Origin: Azospirillum brasilense
GTDB taxonomy: Bacteria > Pseudomonadota > Alphaproteobacteria > Azospirillales > Azospirillaceae
Direction of reading: 5' to 3'
DNA: 64,000 nucleotides
Assembly: GCF_001315015.1 (NCBI RefSeq)
Contig: NZ_CP012914.1
Coordinates: 496,001-560,000, forward strand
Shown here: in pieces, positions 9,083-16,636 of the stretch
Layout: each line of letters begins with the position of its first letter
Position numbering within the stretch: the stretch's first letter is position 1
Notes under the pieces: model-generated
Database searches by the model: none
Told to the model about the DNA's origin: nothing
What the model saw: the letters and a program-made list of their open reading frames with translations, nothing else
Position numbers and translations under genes: made by a program

Positions 9083-9592
9083 ATGAGCAGCCTGTCCGTT
9101 TCCGCGCCGGGATATGGCCCGTCAGGCGCGTACGCGCTGAACGGTGGCGGGGTCACCCGCTTTTCGGCGGCGACCAAGGCCACGCCGGAGATGATGGCGC
9201 GGGTCGGGGTCGGCGATTCCGCCTTTCAGCAGCAGATGAGGATCGCCGGTGATCCCAACGCCGTGGACCCGGCGGTTGCGGCGCGCAGCCGCGCCGTGCA
9301 GGCCCACACCGTGTTCCGGCAGGGCGGTCAGGTCGTCGCCGCCGTTTGGCGGGACGGCCAGACGCAAATGAGCAACGGGCTTGCGTCGCGGCTCGACTGG
9401 ACCGCGCTGGAGCGGCAGACCGCCGCCATGTCCGAAGCGCAGCGGCGGGACGTGATCGCCGCGGCCATCGCCAAACAGCTCGGCGCAGGCATCCAGGTCC
9501 AGCGCTACGGCGACAGCGGCGCCGCGCCGACCCGTGGCGCGGTGATCGACGAGCAGGCTGCGGCAAACCAAGCGGTGCGCGGCGGGCGGTGA
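9083..9592 (+). CDS. conserved-looking protein of unknown function
   Basis: A 169-residue protein I do not recognise. It begins with a Gly/Ser/Ala/Tyr-rich segment (about 1-25), has no signal peptide or membrane helix, and is mostly polar with Ala/Gln-rich helices ('ERQTAAMSEAQRRDVIAAAIAKQLG', split here across about residues 110-135). 'AFQQQMRIAGDPNAVDPAVAARSRAVQ' suggests an extended helical region. A near-perfect AGGAGGT at 9071-9077 sets the start at 9083 and supports real, strong translation. Codon use is like the neighbours. It ends 23 bases from the convergent helicase gene. Function unknown. Confidence 0.6.
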   Translation: MSSLSVSAPGYGPSGAYALNGGGVTRFSAATKATPEMMARVGVGDSAFQQQMRIAGDPNAVDPAVAARSRAVQAHTVFRQGGQVVAAVWRDGQTQMSNGLASRLDWTALERQTAAMSEAQRRDVIAAAIAKQLGAGIQVQRYGDSGAAPTRGAVIDEQAAANQAVRGGR

Positions 9593-9615
9593 TCCCGCCG
9601 CGCATCGAACAGACC

Positions 9616-11052
9616 TTAGGCCGCGGACCGCTTGTTCCCGCCCGGCTGGCCGCCGTGCGGGGCGGGGCGGCGGTTGTGGCGGTTCTGCTGGTTGGCCGAC
9701 ACCTTGGCCTTCAGCGGCTGGTCGCCGGTGGCGCCGGCAACCCGCGCGCCCTGCGGCGCCGGCGGCTTCGCACCCTGGGCCTTCGGCGCCTGCGGCTTCT
9801 GGCCCTGCGGCTTGTTGCCGCCCGCCTGCTGCTGCGGCTGGCCGCGGCCCGGACGGGGCTGCTTGGGCGCCGGCTTCGGCGGCTTGGCCGAAGAGGCATG
9901 GATCGCCGCCACCACCGACGCGTGGTAGGGATGGTCGTGGTCGGCCGGGACCGGCTGGCGGATGGTCTTCTCGATGGCCTTCAGATAGGCCACCTCCTCC
10001 GCGTCGCAGAAGGACACCGCGCTGCCGTCGGTACCGGCGCGGGCGGTGCGGCCGATGCGGTGGACGTAGCTTTCCGGCTCGTTCGGCAGGTCGAAGTTGA
10101 TGACGTGCGTGATGCCGTCGATGTCGATGCCGCGCGCCGCGATGTCGGTCGCCACCAGCGCCTTGAGGTCACCGCTGCGGAAGGACTCCAGGGCGCGCAC
10201 GCGGGCCGACTGCGACTTGTCGCCGTGGATCGCGTCGGCCGGGACGCCGGCCTTCTTCAGATGGTCGGCGATGCGGTCGGCGCCGTGCTTGGTGCGGGCG
10301 AAGACGATCGTCCGCTCCATGGCACCCTCCTGGAGAAGGTCGGCGAGCAGGCGGCGCTTGTCGGCGCGGTCCACGAACAGCACGCGCTGGGCGATGCGCT
10401 CCACCGTGGTGGACTGGGGCGCCACCTCGATCCGCTCGGCGTCGGTCAGGATGCTGTGCGCCAGCTCGACCACGGCTTCCGGCATGGTGGCGGAGAACAG
10501 CAGGGTCTGGCGCTGCTTCGGCAGGACCGCGACCACCTTCCGCACGTCGCGGATGAAGCCCATGTCGAGCATGCGGTCGGCCTCGTCCAGGACGAAGATC
10601 TCGACTTGGTCGAGCACGCACTGCTTCTGGGCCATCAGGTCGAGCAGGCGGCCCGGCGTCGCCACCAGCACGTCGGTGCCGCGGGCCAGAGCGGCGACCT
10701 GCGGGCTCTGCCCGACGCCGCCGTGGATCACCGTGCGGCGGATCGGCAGGTGCCGGCCGTAGGTGCGGAAGCTCTCGCCGATCTGCAGCGCCAGCTCGCG
10801 CGTCGGCGTCAGGATCAGCGTGCGCGGCGCCTTGGCCTGCACGCGCTTCTTGTTCTGGAACAGCCGCTGCAGGATCGGCAGGGTGAAGGCGGCGGTCTTG
10901 CCGGTGCCGGTCTGGGCGAGGCCGAGCACGTCGCGGCCCTCCAGAAGAACGGGGATGGCGCCGGCCTGGATCGGCGTGGCGGTCTGGTAACCCTCTTCGG
11001 CGACGGCGCGCAGAAGGGGCTCGATCAGGCCGAGGCCACTGAATTCGGTCAT
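9616..11052 (-). CDS. DEAD-box ATP-dependent RNA helicase
   Basis: A 478-residue RNA helicase of the RhlE/DeaD type with all core motifs: Q motif 'TPIQAGAIP', I 'AQTGTGKT', Ia 'PTRELALQ', Ib 'TPGR', II 'DEAD', III 'SAT', IV '[14 protein letters not shown]', V '[11 protein letters not shown]' and VI '[10 protein letters not shown]'. The last 100 residues are a low-complexity Pro/Lys/Gln/Gly tail ending in basic residues, as in RhlE homologues, and probably bind RNA. Likely roles are ribosome assembly, mRNA turnover and cold adaptation. The start 'MTEFSGLGL' at 11052 matches the family; a longer frame upstream has no helicase character. Confidence 0.94.
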   Translation of the reverse strand: MTEFSGLGLIEPLLRAVAEEGYQTATPIQAGAIPVLLEGRDVLGLAQTGTGKTAAFTLPILQRLFQNKKRVQAKAPRTLILTPTRELALQIGESFRTYGRHLPIRRTVIHGGVGQSPQVAALARGTDVLVATPGRLLDLMAQKQCVLDQVEIFVLDEADRMLDMGFIRDVRKVVAVLPKQRQTLLFSATMPEAVVELAHSILTDAERIEVAPQSTTVERIAQRVLFVDRADKRRLLADLLQEGAMERTIVFARTKHGADRIADHLKKAGVPADAIHGDKSQSARVRALESFRSGDLKALVATDIAARGIDIDGITHVINFDLPNEPESYVHRIGRTARAGTDGSAVSFCDAEEVAYLKAIEKTIRQPVPADHDHPYHASVVAAIHASSAKPPKPAPKQPRPGRGQPQQQAGGNKPQGQKPQAPKAQGAKPPAPQGARVAGATGDQPLKAKVSANQQNRHNRRPAPHGGQPGGNKRSAA

Positions 11053-11517
11053 ACGGGGAGGGTCCTGGTCACGTGAACAGAGGCTGCACCTGGGCCGTGC
11101 CCGGACTCTTCCGGGGCGGCGTGGCTTGGGGCGCTCCGCCGCGGGAGTGCGCGGAGCCATCAATTCACCGTGGGAAGGCGCAAGCGGCGCCGGTACCGGG
11201 ACGACGAGGAGCCGGCAGCCCCAAAGCAAAATCGACCGGACACACATAGGGGGTGGGGCGGCTTTTGGCAAGCAAACAAGGACCTTGGCCCCGTTCCGGA
11301 CCGGAAATGTCCCTGGTCCGGGCGGCGGGTTCGGGGGACGGTTGGGGATGGCGGAGCGTGCCGCGGCGGTGGGTGAGGCATTTTGACGCGTGAATTCCCG
11401 GACAAAAAAACGGGGTATAGGATTGCGAATGAATTTCAGTATTATGATGCGCGCTGCAGCATGGCGCCCCGGATCGCGGGACACGGCGCCGCAACGGATG
11501 GCAAAGGCGGTGGGGCA
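11053..11517. other. divergent intergenic region between helicase and fur
   Basis: This 465-base region separates the leftward helicase gene from the rightward fur gene, so both promoters should lie here. The fur-proximal end (about 11390-11450) is AT-richer and has TTGACG (11383-11388) and TATTAT/TATGAT-like hexamers (11440-11448), but no pair with standard spacing. No Fur-box palindrome was recognised and no small gene is evident. Confidence 0.4.
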
Positions 11518-11988
11518 ATGACGTCGCGTCTCGAATCCTTGTGCCTGGAAAAGGGGCTGAAGATGACCGGCCAGCGCCGGGTCATTTCCCAGGTCCTGTC
11601 GGAGTCGGAGGACCATCCCGACGTGGAGGAGGTCCATCGCCGCGCCGTCCTGATCGACCCGCGCATCTCCATCGCCACCGTCTACCGCACCATGCGCCTT
11701 CTGGAAGACGCGCAGGTGATCGAGAAGGTGGACCTGGGCGACGGCCGCGCCCGCTATGAAGAGGCGTCCACCGACCACCACCACCACCTGATCGACACGC
11801 GCAGCGGGCGGATCGTCGAGTTCGCCAGCCCGGAGCTGGAGGCGCTGAAGGAGCGCATCGCGCGGGAACTGGGGTACCGCATCGTCGGTCACCGGCTGGA
11901 AATCTACGGCGTTCCGCTCGACAGCGTGTCTCTTGACGGCGGCGACGCGCTGGACGGCAACTCTGGGGAAGGCGGGGAGCGTCGATGA
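11518..11988 (+). CDS. fur: Fur-family transcriptional regulator
   Basis: A 156-residue ferric-uptake-regulator family protein. The N-terminal winged helix carries '[14 protein letters not shown]', '[11 protein letters not shown]' and the recognition region '[21 protein letters not shown]'. The regulatory metal site is seen in '[23 protein letters not shown]' (split residues about 80-103). The C-terminal Cys pairs that bind structural Zn in E. coli Fur are absent, which is common in alphaproteobacterial Fur. It probably represses iron-uptake genes with Fe(II); Irr or Zur functions cannot be fully excluded. The ATG at 11518 matches the family length. Its stop overlaps the next start by four bases. 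Confidence 0.88.
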   Translation: MTSRLESLCLEKGLKMTGQRRVISQVLSESEDHPDVEEVHRRAVLIDPRISIATVYRTMRLLEDAQVIEKVDLGDGRARYEEASTDHHHHLIDTRSGRIVEFASPELEALKERIARELGYRIVGHRLEIYGVPLDSVSLDGGDALDGNSGEGGERR

Positions 11989-12209
11989 AGAGCATGCGCT
12001 GGCTGACGATCGACCCCTACCCGGCGGTGAGCCTGAATTGCCGCGACGCGGTCCAGCGCTGCTACGCCGGCCTGTGCGACTGTGGCCAGCCGGAGCGCTA
12101 CGCGCTGGAGGCGGCGGTGACCGTCTTCCGCTACCACCACCCCGAAACCCCGCCCTTCCAGGCGGAAACCATCGTCAGCCAGTGGGTGGCCGGCCCAGTC
12201 CGGCACTGA
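11985..12209 (+). CDS. small Cys/His-containing protein coupled to fur
   Basis: A 74-residue protein whose ATG overlaps the fur stop (ATGA, 11985-11988), so it is translationally coupled to Fur. It contains four Cys in '[18 protein letters not shown]' (residues 19-34) and a His pair in 'FRYHHPET'. No membrane segment or signal peptide. I do not recognise a domain. The Cys/His pattern and coupling to Fur make a metal- or redox-related accessory role an attractive but unproven idea. It ends 30 bases from the convergent DUF1329 gene. Confidence 0.65.
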   Translation: MKSMRWLTIDPYPAVSLNCRDAVQRCYAGLCDCGQPERYALEAAVTVFRYHHPETPPFQAETIVSQWVAGPVRH

Positions 12210-12239
12210 CTTCCCGCCGGCCGCCTCACCCCAGCCGCC

Positions 12240-13580
12240 TCACCAGCGCCGCCGCTTGCGCTCCAGCGTGTCGGGGGCGAAGTCCTCAGGCCGCAGGGTC
12301 TTGGCGAAGTCCGGCGGGGCGAGCTGGTTGTCGAGGCCGCTCACCATATAGCGGTCGCCCGTGAGGTCGTAGGTGATCTCCAGCGCCGGGGCAAAGACGG
12401 GCAGCTGGGGATAGGCGATCCCGTGCGCTTCCGCGTAGCGGACCAGATCGCCCTTGGCGTCGTAATGGTCGGCCATGACGATTTGCCAGGTGTCCTCGTC
12501 CAGATAATAGGTGCGCTCCGGCAGGGCGTGGCGGAAGTTGGGCTTCACCCGCGCCTCGACGATCCACACCCGGTGCATCTCGTAGCGCATGAACTGCGGG
12601 TTGGGGTGGCCCAGCCACAGGAAATCCACCGGCGCCAGATTGGGCGTGTTCATCCGGTTGGCGTTGTAGGGCACATACATTTCCCGCCGCGTCACCAGCG
12701 CGAAGTCGAAGCGGTCGAGCGGGCCGCTGAACATGTCCAGCATGTCGGCGGTGCGGATGCCGCCGCTGGCCGGGTCCGGCGTGTCGTAGACGAAGTCGGG
12801 CGCGCGGACCGGTTTGCCGGTTTCCCCCTGGCGGAACCAGGCGGCGAAGCCGGCCTGGATCGGGTTCAGCGTGCCGTGCAGCAGCAGGGTGGTCCCGGCC
12901 TCCGCCTTGGGCATCAGGGTGGTGCGGCGATAGTGGAAGGGGCGGCCGCCGTCGATCCCGGCGGCGTAGCTGGATTGCCAGTCCTCGCGGTAGACCGCCG
13001 CGGTGTGGATGCCGCCGGCTTCCGGCAGGATGGTGGCGCCGGTGCGGCTGAAGGAATTGCCGCGCCAGCGCAGGATGTGATTCCACATCGCCTGCACCCC
13101 GTTTGCCGGGATGGGGAAGGGCACGCCCACCCGCGCTCCGCTCAGCGCCAGACCGTTCTCGCCCAGCTTGGCGCGTTTGGCGTTCTCGATCGATTCGTCG
13201 TAGACGCGCTGGGGGGCGGCGGCGCTGCGGTTGCTGGGGAAGACCGGGATCTCGAAGGACGGATACTTGGTCAGCATCGCCTGCAGGCCGGCGGACAGGC
13301 GGACCTTGTAGCGGTCCAGATCCGCGGGGCCCACGGTGAACCACCGCCCATCCTCGTCGTAGGGGTCGGGCAGATGGGTGCCCGGTTTCCAGCCGTTGGG
13401 GACACGGGTCAACCCCCCTTTCCAGGCCGGAATGGCCCGCGTCCGGCTGGCGCCGCGCACCGCGCCGAAGGGAGTCAGCTCCTCCCCCAGGGCAGGAACC
13501 TTCTCCTGCGCGGCAATCGGGGCCGCATAGGGGAGCGCCGGCAGGGAGAGCAGCAGGCTGGAGAACTGGCGGCGGTTCAT
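12240..13580 (-). CDS. DUF1329 domain protein, exported
   Basis: A 446-residue exported protein of the DUF1329 family (LolA/LolB-like fold, outer-membrane-associated, roles poorly known). A twin-Arg-like or Sec signal 'MNRRQFSSLLLSLPALPYAAPIAAQ' occupies about residues 1-26. Family hallmarks are 'YDTPDPASGGIRTADMLDMF', 'DRFDFALVTRREMYVPYNANRM' and 'YYLDEDTWQIVMADHYDAKGDLVRYAE' (each a short part of a longer match), plus 'HRVWIVEA'. In many proteobacteria this gene sits beside a DUF1302 outer-membrane partner; none is present here. The start at 13580 was chosen because it gives the signal peptide. Confidence 0.85.
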   Translation of the reverse strand: MNRRQFSSLLLSLPALPYAAPIAAQEKVPALGEELTPFGAVRGASRTRAIPAWKGGLTRVPNGWKPGTHLPDPYDEDGRWFTVGPADLDRYKVRLSAGLQAMLTKYPSFEIPVFPSNRSAAAPQRVYDESIENAKRAKLGENGLALSGARVGVPFPIPANGVQAMWNHILRWRGNSFSRTGATILPEAGGIHTAAVYREDWQSSYAAGIDGGRPFHYRRTTLMPKAEAGTTLLLHGTLNPIQAGFAAWFRQGETGKPVRAPDFVYDTPDPASGGIRTADMLDMFSGPLDRFDFALVTRREMYVPYNANRMNTPNLAPVDFLWLGHPNPQFMRYEMHRVWIVEARVKPNFRHALPERTYYLDEDTWQIVMADHYDAKGDLVRYAEAHGIAYPQLPVFAPALEITYDLTGDRYMVSGLDNQLAPPDFAKTLRPEDFAPDTLERKRRRW

Positions 13581-13665
13581 GCGCGTCTCTCGGCGTGGCG
13601 GGTTGCGGGGACGATACCCCAATCGGACGCCGGGTCGAACGGACAAAGGGAGTTCGGGAGACCGT

Positions 13666-16626
13666 TCAGGAAGGTGGTGCCGCAGCGATGACGCGTTCGA
13701 CCTCCCGCATCGCCTGCTCCAGCGTTGCGGCCAGCGCGGTCACCCGTTCCCAGGGGGCGTCCTGCATCACCGCCTGCTCCAGCGCCTGCGCCGCGTCGCC
13801 GAGGGGCATCGCCCCGGCGTTGCGGGAGCAGCCCTTCAGATTGTGGGCGCCGGCGCGGATCGCCGTTCCGTTCCGCGCGGCGACGGCGGCGGCGACCTCG
13901 TCCGCGATGTGGCGGCCGACCCCGACGAAGTCGTTCAGCAGCTCATCCATCAGCGCCCGGTCGTCGCCGCAGAGCCGGCGCAGGACATCGAGGTTGATCG
14001 GGGGCAAGTCGGCCGCCGGGTCGGCCGCCGGGTCGGCCGCCGGGTCGGCCGCCGGGTCGGCCATTGTGGGCGGCAGGAAGCGGGACAGCGCGGCGTCGAG
14101 CTTCGCCAGATCCAGCGGCTTGCTCAGCGCCGCGTCCATGCCGGCCGCGCGGTAGCTCTCGATGTCCGCCGGGGCGGCGTTGGCGGTCAGGGCGACGATG
14201 GGCAGATGGGCGCCGGTGGCGCGCTCCGCCGCGCGGATGCGGCGGGTCAGCTCGAACCCGTCCACCTCGGGCATCTGGATATCGGTCAGCAGCAGGGCGT
14301 AGCGCCGCCGCCCCAGCGCGGCCAGGGCCTCCGCCCCGCCGTTGGTCAGTTCCGCCGCGTGGCCCAGCGAGGTGAGCTGCATCTGCAGGACCTTCCGGTT
14401 GATGGCGTTGTCCTCCGCCACCAGGATCAGCCGCCCGCGGGCCTCCGCCTCGGCGATGACGCGCTCCGGACTCAGCGGGGCCGGAGCGCAGGGGGCTGTG
14501 GGCGGTCGACCTTCGCAGGACGTGGCGTCGGTCAGGGCGTACCCGGCGGCCACCGCCACGGCGCGCACCAAGGCCGTGCGGCGGACCGGTCGGCTCACCG
14601 GGACCGACCCGTCGGCAGGGCGGCCGCCGATGGTGCTGGGGTCCTGCAGCAGCACCGTCGGCACCTGCGCTTCCCCAACGCGGCGGCCCAGCAATTGCGG
14701 CGCCCGAGCGGCGGCAGGGGTGTGCAGCGCCTCGTCAACCACCACGACGTTCAGGACGCCGCGTTCCGTTTGGGCCATGCGGGCCTGTTCGGCCAGCGCG
14801 TCCGGTTGACCGGCGGCCAGCACGCGCGCCCCGGCCGCTTCCAGATAGCGGGCGACGATCCGGCGCTCCTCCATGTCCGGCAGGCCGACCAGAACGGTCA
14901 GGCCGGAGATGTCCGGTTCTTCCGCCGCCATGGGCTTGGGTGGGGGCTCGGGCGGGGTCGGATCGGTTGCGGCGCTCAGCGTCAGCTCGACCCAGAAGGT
15001 GGAGCCCGCCCCCGGTGCGCTGTCCACCCCGATCGCCCCGCCCATCAGCGCAACCAGGCGGCGGCTGATCGACAGGCCGAGCCCGGTGCCGCCGAAGCGC
15101 CGGGCGGTCGAGCTTTCCGCCTGGATGAAGGGCTGGAAGAGCAGGCGGCGCGCCGTCTCGGAAATGCCGATGCCGGTGTCCGCCACCTCGATGCGCAGCC
15201 GGGTGCCGCCCTGGCTGCCGCCCCGGCTGTTGCCGTCCGTCCTGGCGGCCAGGGTGGCCCGGACGACGATGCGCCCGCGCTCGGTGAACTTGATGGCGTT
15301 GCCGCACAGGTTGAACAGGATCTGGCGCAGCCGCACCGGATCGCCGGTCAGCGCCGGCGGGATCGCCGGCTCCACGTAGGTCAGCAGCGCCAGCCCCTTG
15401 GCCCGCGCCGCCGGGGCCAGCGTGTCGGCCACCCCTTCGACCAGGGCGGGGATGGAGACGGGCACCTGCTCCAGGTCCATTTTGCCGGCCTCGATCTTCG
15501 AGAAGTCGAGGATGTCGTCGATGATCCGCAGCAGCGAAGTCGCCGATTCCCGCATGGTCGCCACGGTGTCGCGCTGCCCGCCGTCCAGCGGCGTGCGCTC
15601 CAGCAGCTCCAGCATGCCCAGAACGCCGTTCATCGGGGTGCGGATCTCGTGGCTCATCGTTGCAAGGAAGGCGGACTTCGCGGTGGTCGTCTGCTCCGCC
15701 TGCTCCTTGGCGCGTTCCATCTGGTGTTCGGCCAGCTTGCGCCGCGTGATGTCGTAGACCCAGGCGAGATGGACCGGGCGGCCGTCGAGCAGCGTGGGGT
15801 CCACCGACACCAGCGCCCAGAAGACGGAGCCGTCGGCCCGCCGCACCCGCACCTCGGCGTCGCGCAGCGAGCGGCGGAAGAAGGTCCAGTGCGTCTCGTG
15901 CGCCTCGGTGTTGTCCGGTTCGATGAACAGGTCGGCGATGGAGACGCCGACCAGCCGCTCCTTCGGCACGCCCAGCAGGTGGACCAGCCGGTCGTTGCAC
16001 ATCACGAGGACGCCGTCGTGGGTGTAGGCGCAGACACCGACCGGGCTCGACTCCAGGATGACGCGCATCTGTTCGCGGCTCTGCCGCAGCTCGTGCGTGC
16101 GTTCGGCCACCTTGGTCTCGATGAAGCGGATGTGGTCGTAGGCGCGCAGCGCCGCGATCACCGCGGTGAACAGCCCCTCCGCCGACAGGTCGGCCTTCGA
16201 CTTGTAGTCGTTGATGTCGCAGCCGACGATCACGTCGCGCTGCGGCGCCTGCCCCGGCTGGCCGGTGCGCAGGATGATGCGGACGTCGAGGTTTCCCAGC
16301 GTGCCGCGGATCCAGCGGACCAGCGTCAGCCCGGCGTCGTCCTTCTCCATCACCACATCCAGCAGGATGACGGCGATGTCCCGGCGGGCGCGCAGGGCGG
16401 CGCGCGCCTCGGCGGCGGAGCGGCAGCCGATCAGCTCCAGCCGGCGGCCCTGGAACTCCACGTCGTCCAGCAGGAGGGCGGTCATGGAATGGACGTCGTC
16501 CTCGTCGTCCACCACCAGGATGGGCCAGGGCGGGGATTCGTCTCCGTCTTCCCCCTCCTCGTCGGCGAACAGGATCTCGTCGTCTGAGTTGGGGTCGGAG
16601 TCGGGCACGATCAGCTCGTCGGTCAT
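13666..16626 (-). CDS. multi-domain hybrid histidine kinase / response regulator with HPt
   Basis: A 986-residue cytoplasmic hybrid kinase. Domains in order: receiver (about 35-160, phospho-Asp90 in 'VILLDVVME'), PAS (about 185-300), HisKA with 'LATMSHEIRTPMNG' (His326), HATPase ('GTGLGLSISRRLV'), a receiver-like segment without the acidic pocket (about 575-690, 'LTVLVGLPDMEERR'), a full receiver ('LILVAEDNAINRKV', 'LLLTDIQMPEVDG'), a DPAA-repeat linker and a C-terminal HPt ('AHNLKGCSRNAG'). It lies 10 bases after the membrane kinase gene and is probably co-transcribed, so the two may form one relay. No DNA-binding output domain. Input and output are unknown. Confidence 0.9.
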   Translation of the reverse strand: MTDELIVPDSDPNSDDEILFADEEGEDGDESPPWPILVVDDEDDVHSMTALLLDDVEFQGRRLELIGCRSAAEARAALRARRDIAVILLDVVMEKDDAGLTLVRWIRGTLGNLDVRIILRTGQPGQAPQRDVIVGCDINDYKSKADLSAEGLFTAVIAALRAYDHIRFIETKVAERTHELRQSREQMRVILESSPVGVCAYTHDGVLVMCNDRLVHLLGVPKERLVGVSIADLFIEPDNTEAHETHWTFFRRSLRDAEVRVRRADGSVFWALVSVDPTLLDGRPVHLAWVYDITRRKLAEHQMERAKEQAEQTTTAKSAFLATMSHEIRTPMNGVLGMLELLERTPLDGGQRDTVATMRESATSLLRIIDDILDFSKIEAGKMDLEQVPVSIPALVEGVADTLAPAARAKGLALLTYVEPAIPPALTGDPVRLRQILFNLCGNAIKFTERGRIVVRATLAARTDGNSRGGSQGGTRLRIEVADTGIGISETARRLLFQPFIQAESSTARRFGGTGLGLSISRRLVALMGGAIGVDSAPGAGSTFWVELTLSAATDPTPPEPPPKPMAAEEPDISGLTVLVGLPDMEERRIVARYLEAAGARVLAAGQPDALAEQARMAQTERGVLNVVVVDEALHTPAAARAPQLLGRRVGEAQVPTVLLQDPSTIGGRPADGSVPVSRPVRRTALVRAVAVAAGYALTDATSCEGRPPTAPCAPAPLSPERVIAEAEARGRLILVAEDNAINRKVLQMQLTSLGHAAELTNGGAEALAALGRRRYALLLTDIQMPEVDGFELTRRIRAAERATGAHLPIVALTANAAPADIESYRAAGMDAALSKPLDLAKLDAALSRFLPPTMADPAADPAADPAADPAADLPPINLDVLRRLCGDDRALMDELLNDFVGVGRHIADEVAAAVAARNGTAIRAGAHNLKGCSRNAGAMPLGDAAQALEQAVMQDAPWERVTALAATLEQAMREVERVIAAAPPS
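14008..14062. repeat. 12-bp tandem repeat inside the hybrid kinase gene
   Basis: GTCGGCCGCCGG is repeated four times perfectly plus a seven-base partial copy. It is in frame and encodes a flexible (Ala-Asp-Pro-Ala) linker between the last receiver and the HPt domain. Unit length is a multiple of three, so copy-number change alters linker length without a frameshift. Confidence 0.9.
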
Positions 16627-16636
16627 GCTGCGTCCG

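Noticed and set aside
11383-11448. Fur box or sigma-70 promoter in front of fur
   Set aside because: Hexamers are present but no pair has correct spacing, and no Fur-box palindrome could be read.
14008-14062. Repeat array considered as CRISPR or mobile-element end
   Set aside because: The units are contiguous with no spacers, 12 bases long and in frame; it is a coding tandem repeat.
13579-16587. 1002-codon open frame on the + strand opposite the hybrid kinase
   Set aside because: No domain motifs, Arg/Gln/Gly-rich translation, and the - strand encodes clear REC/PAS/HisKA/HATPase/HPt domains.
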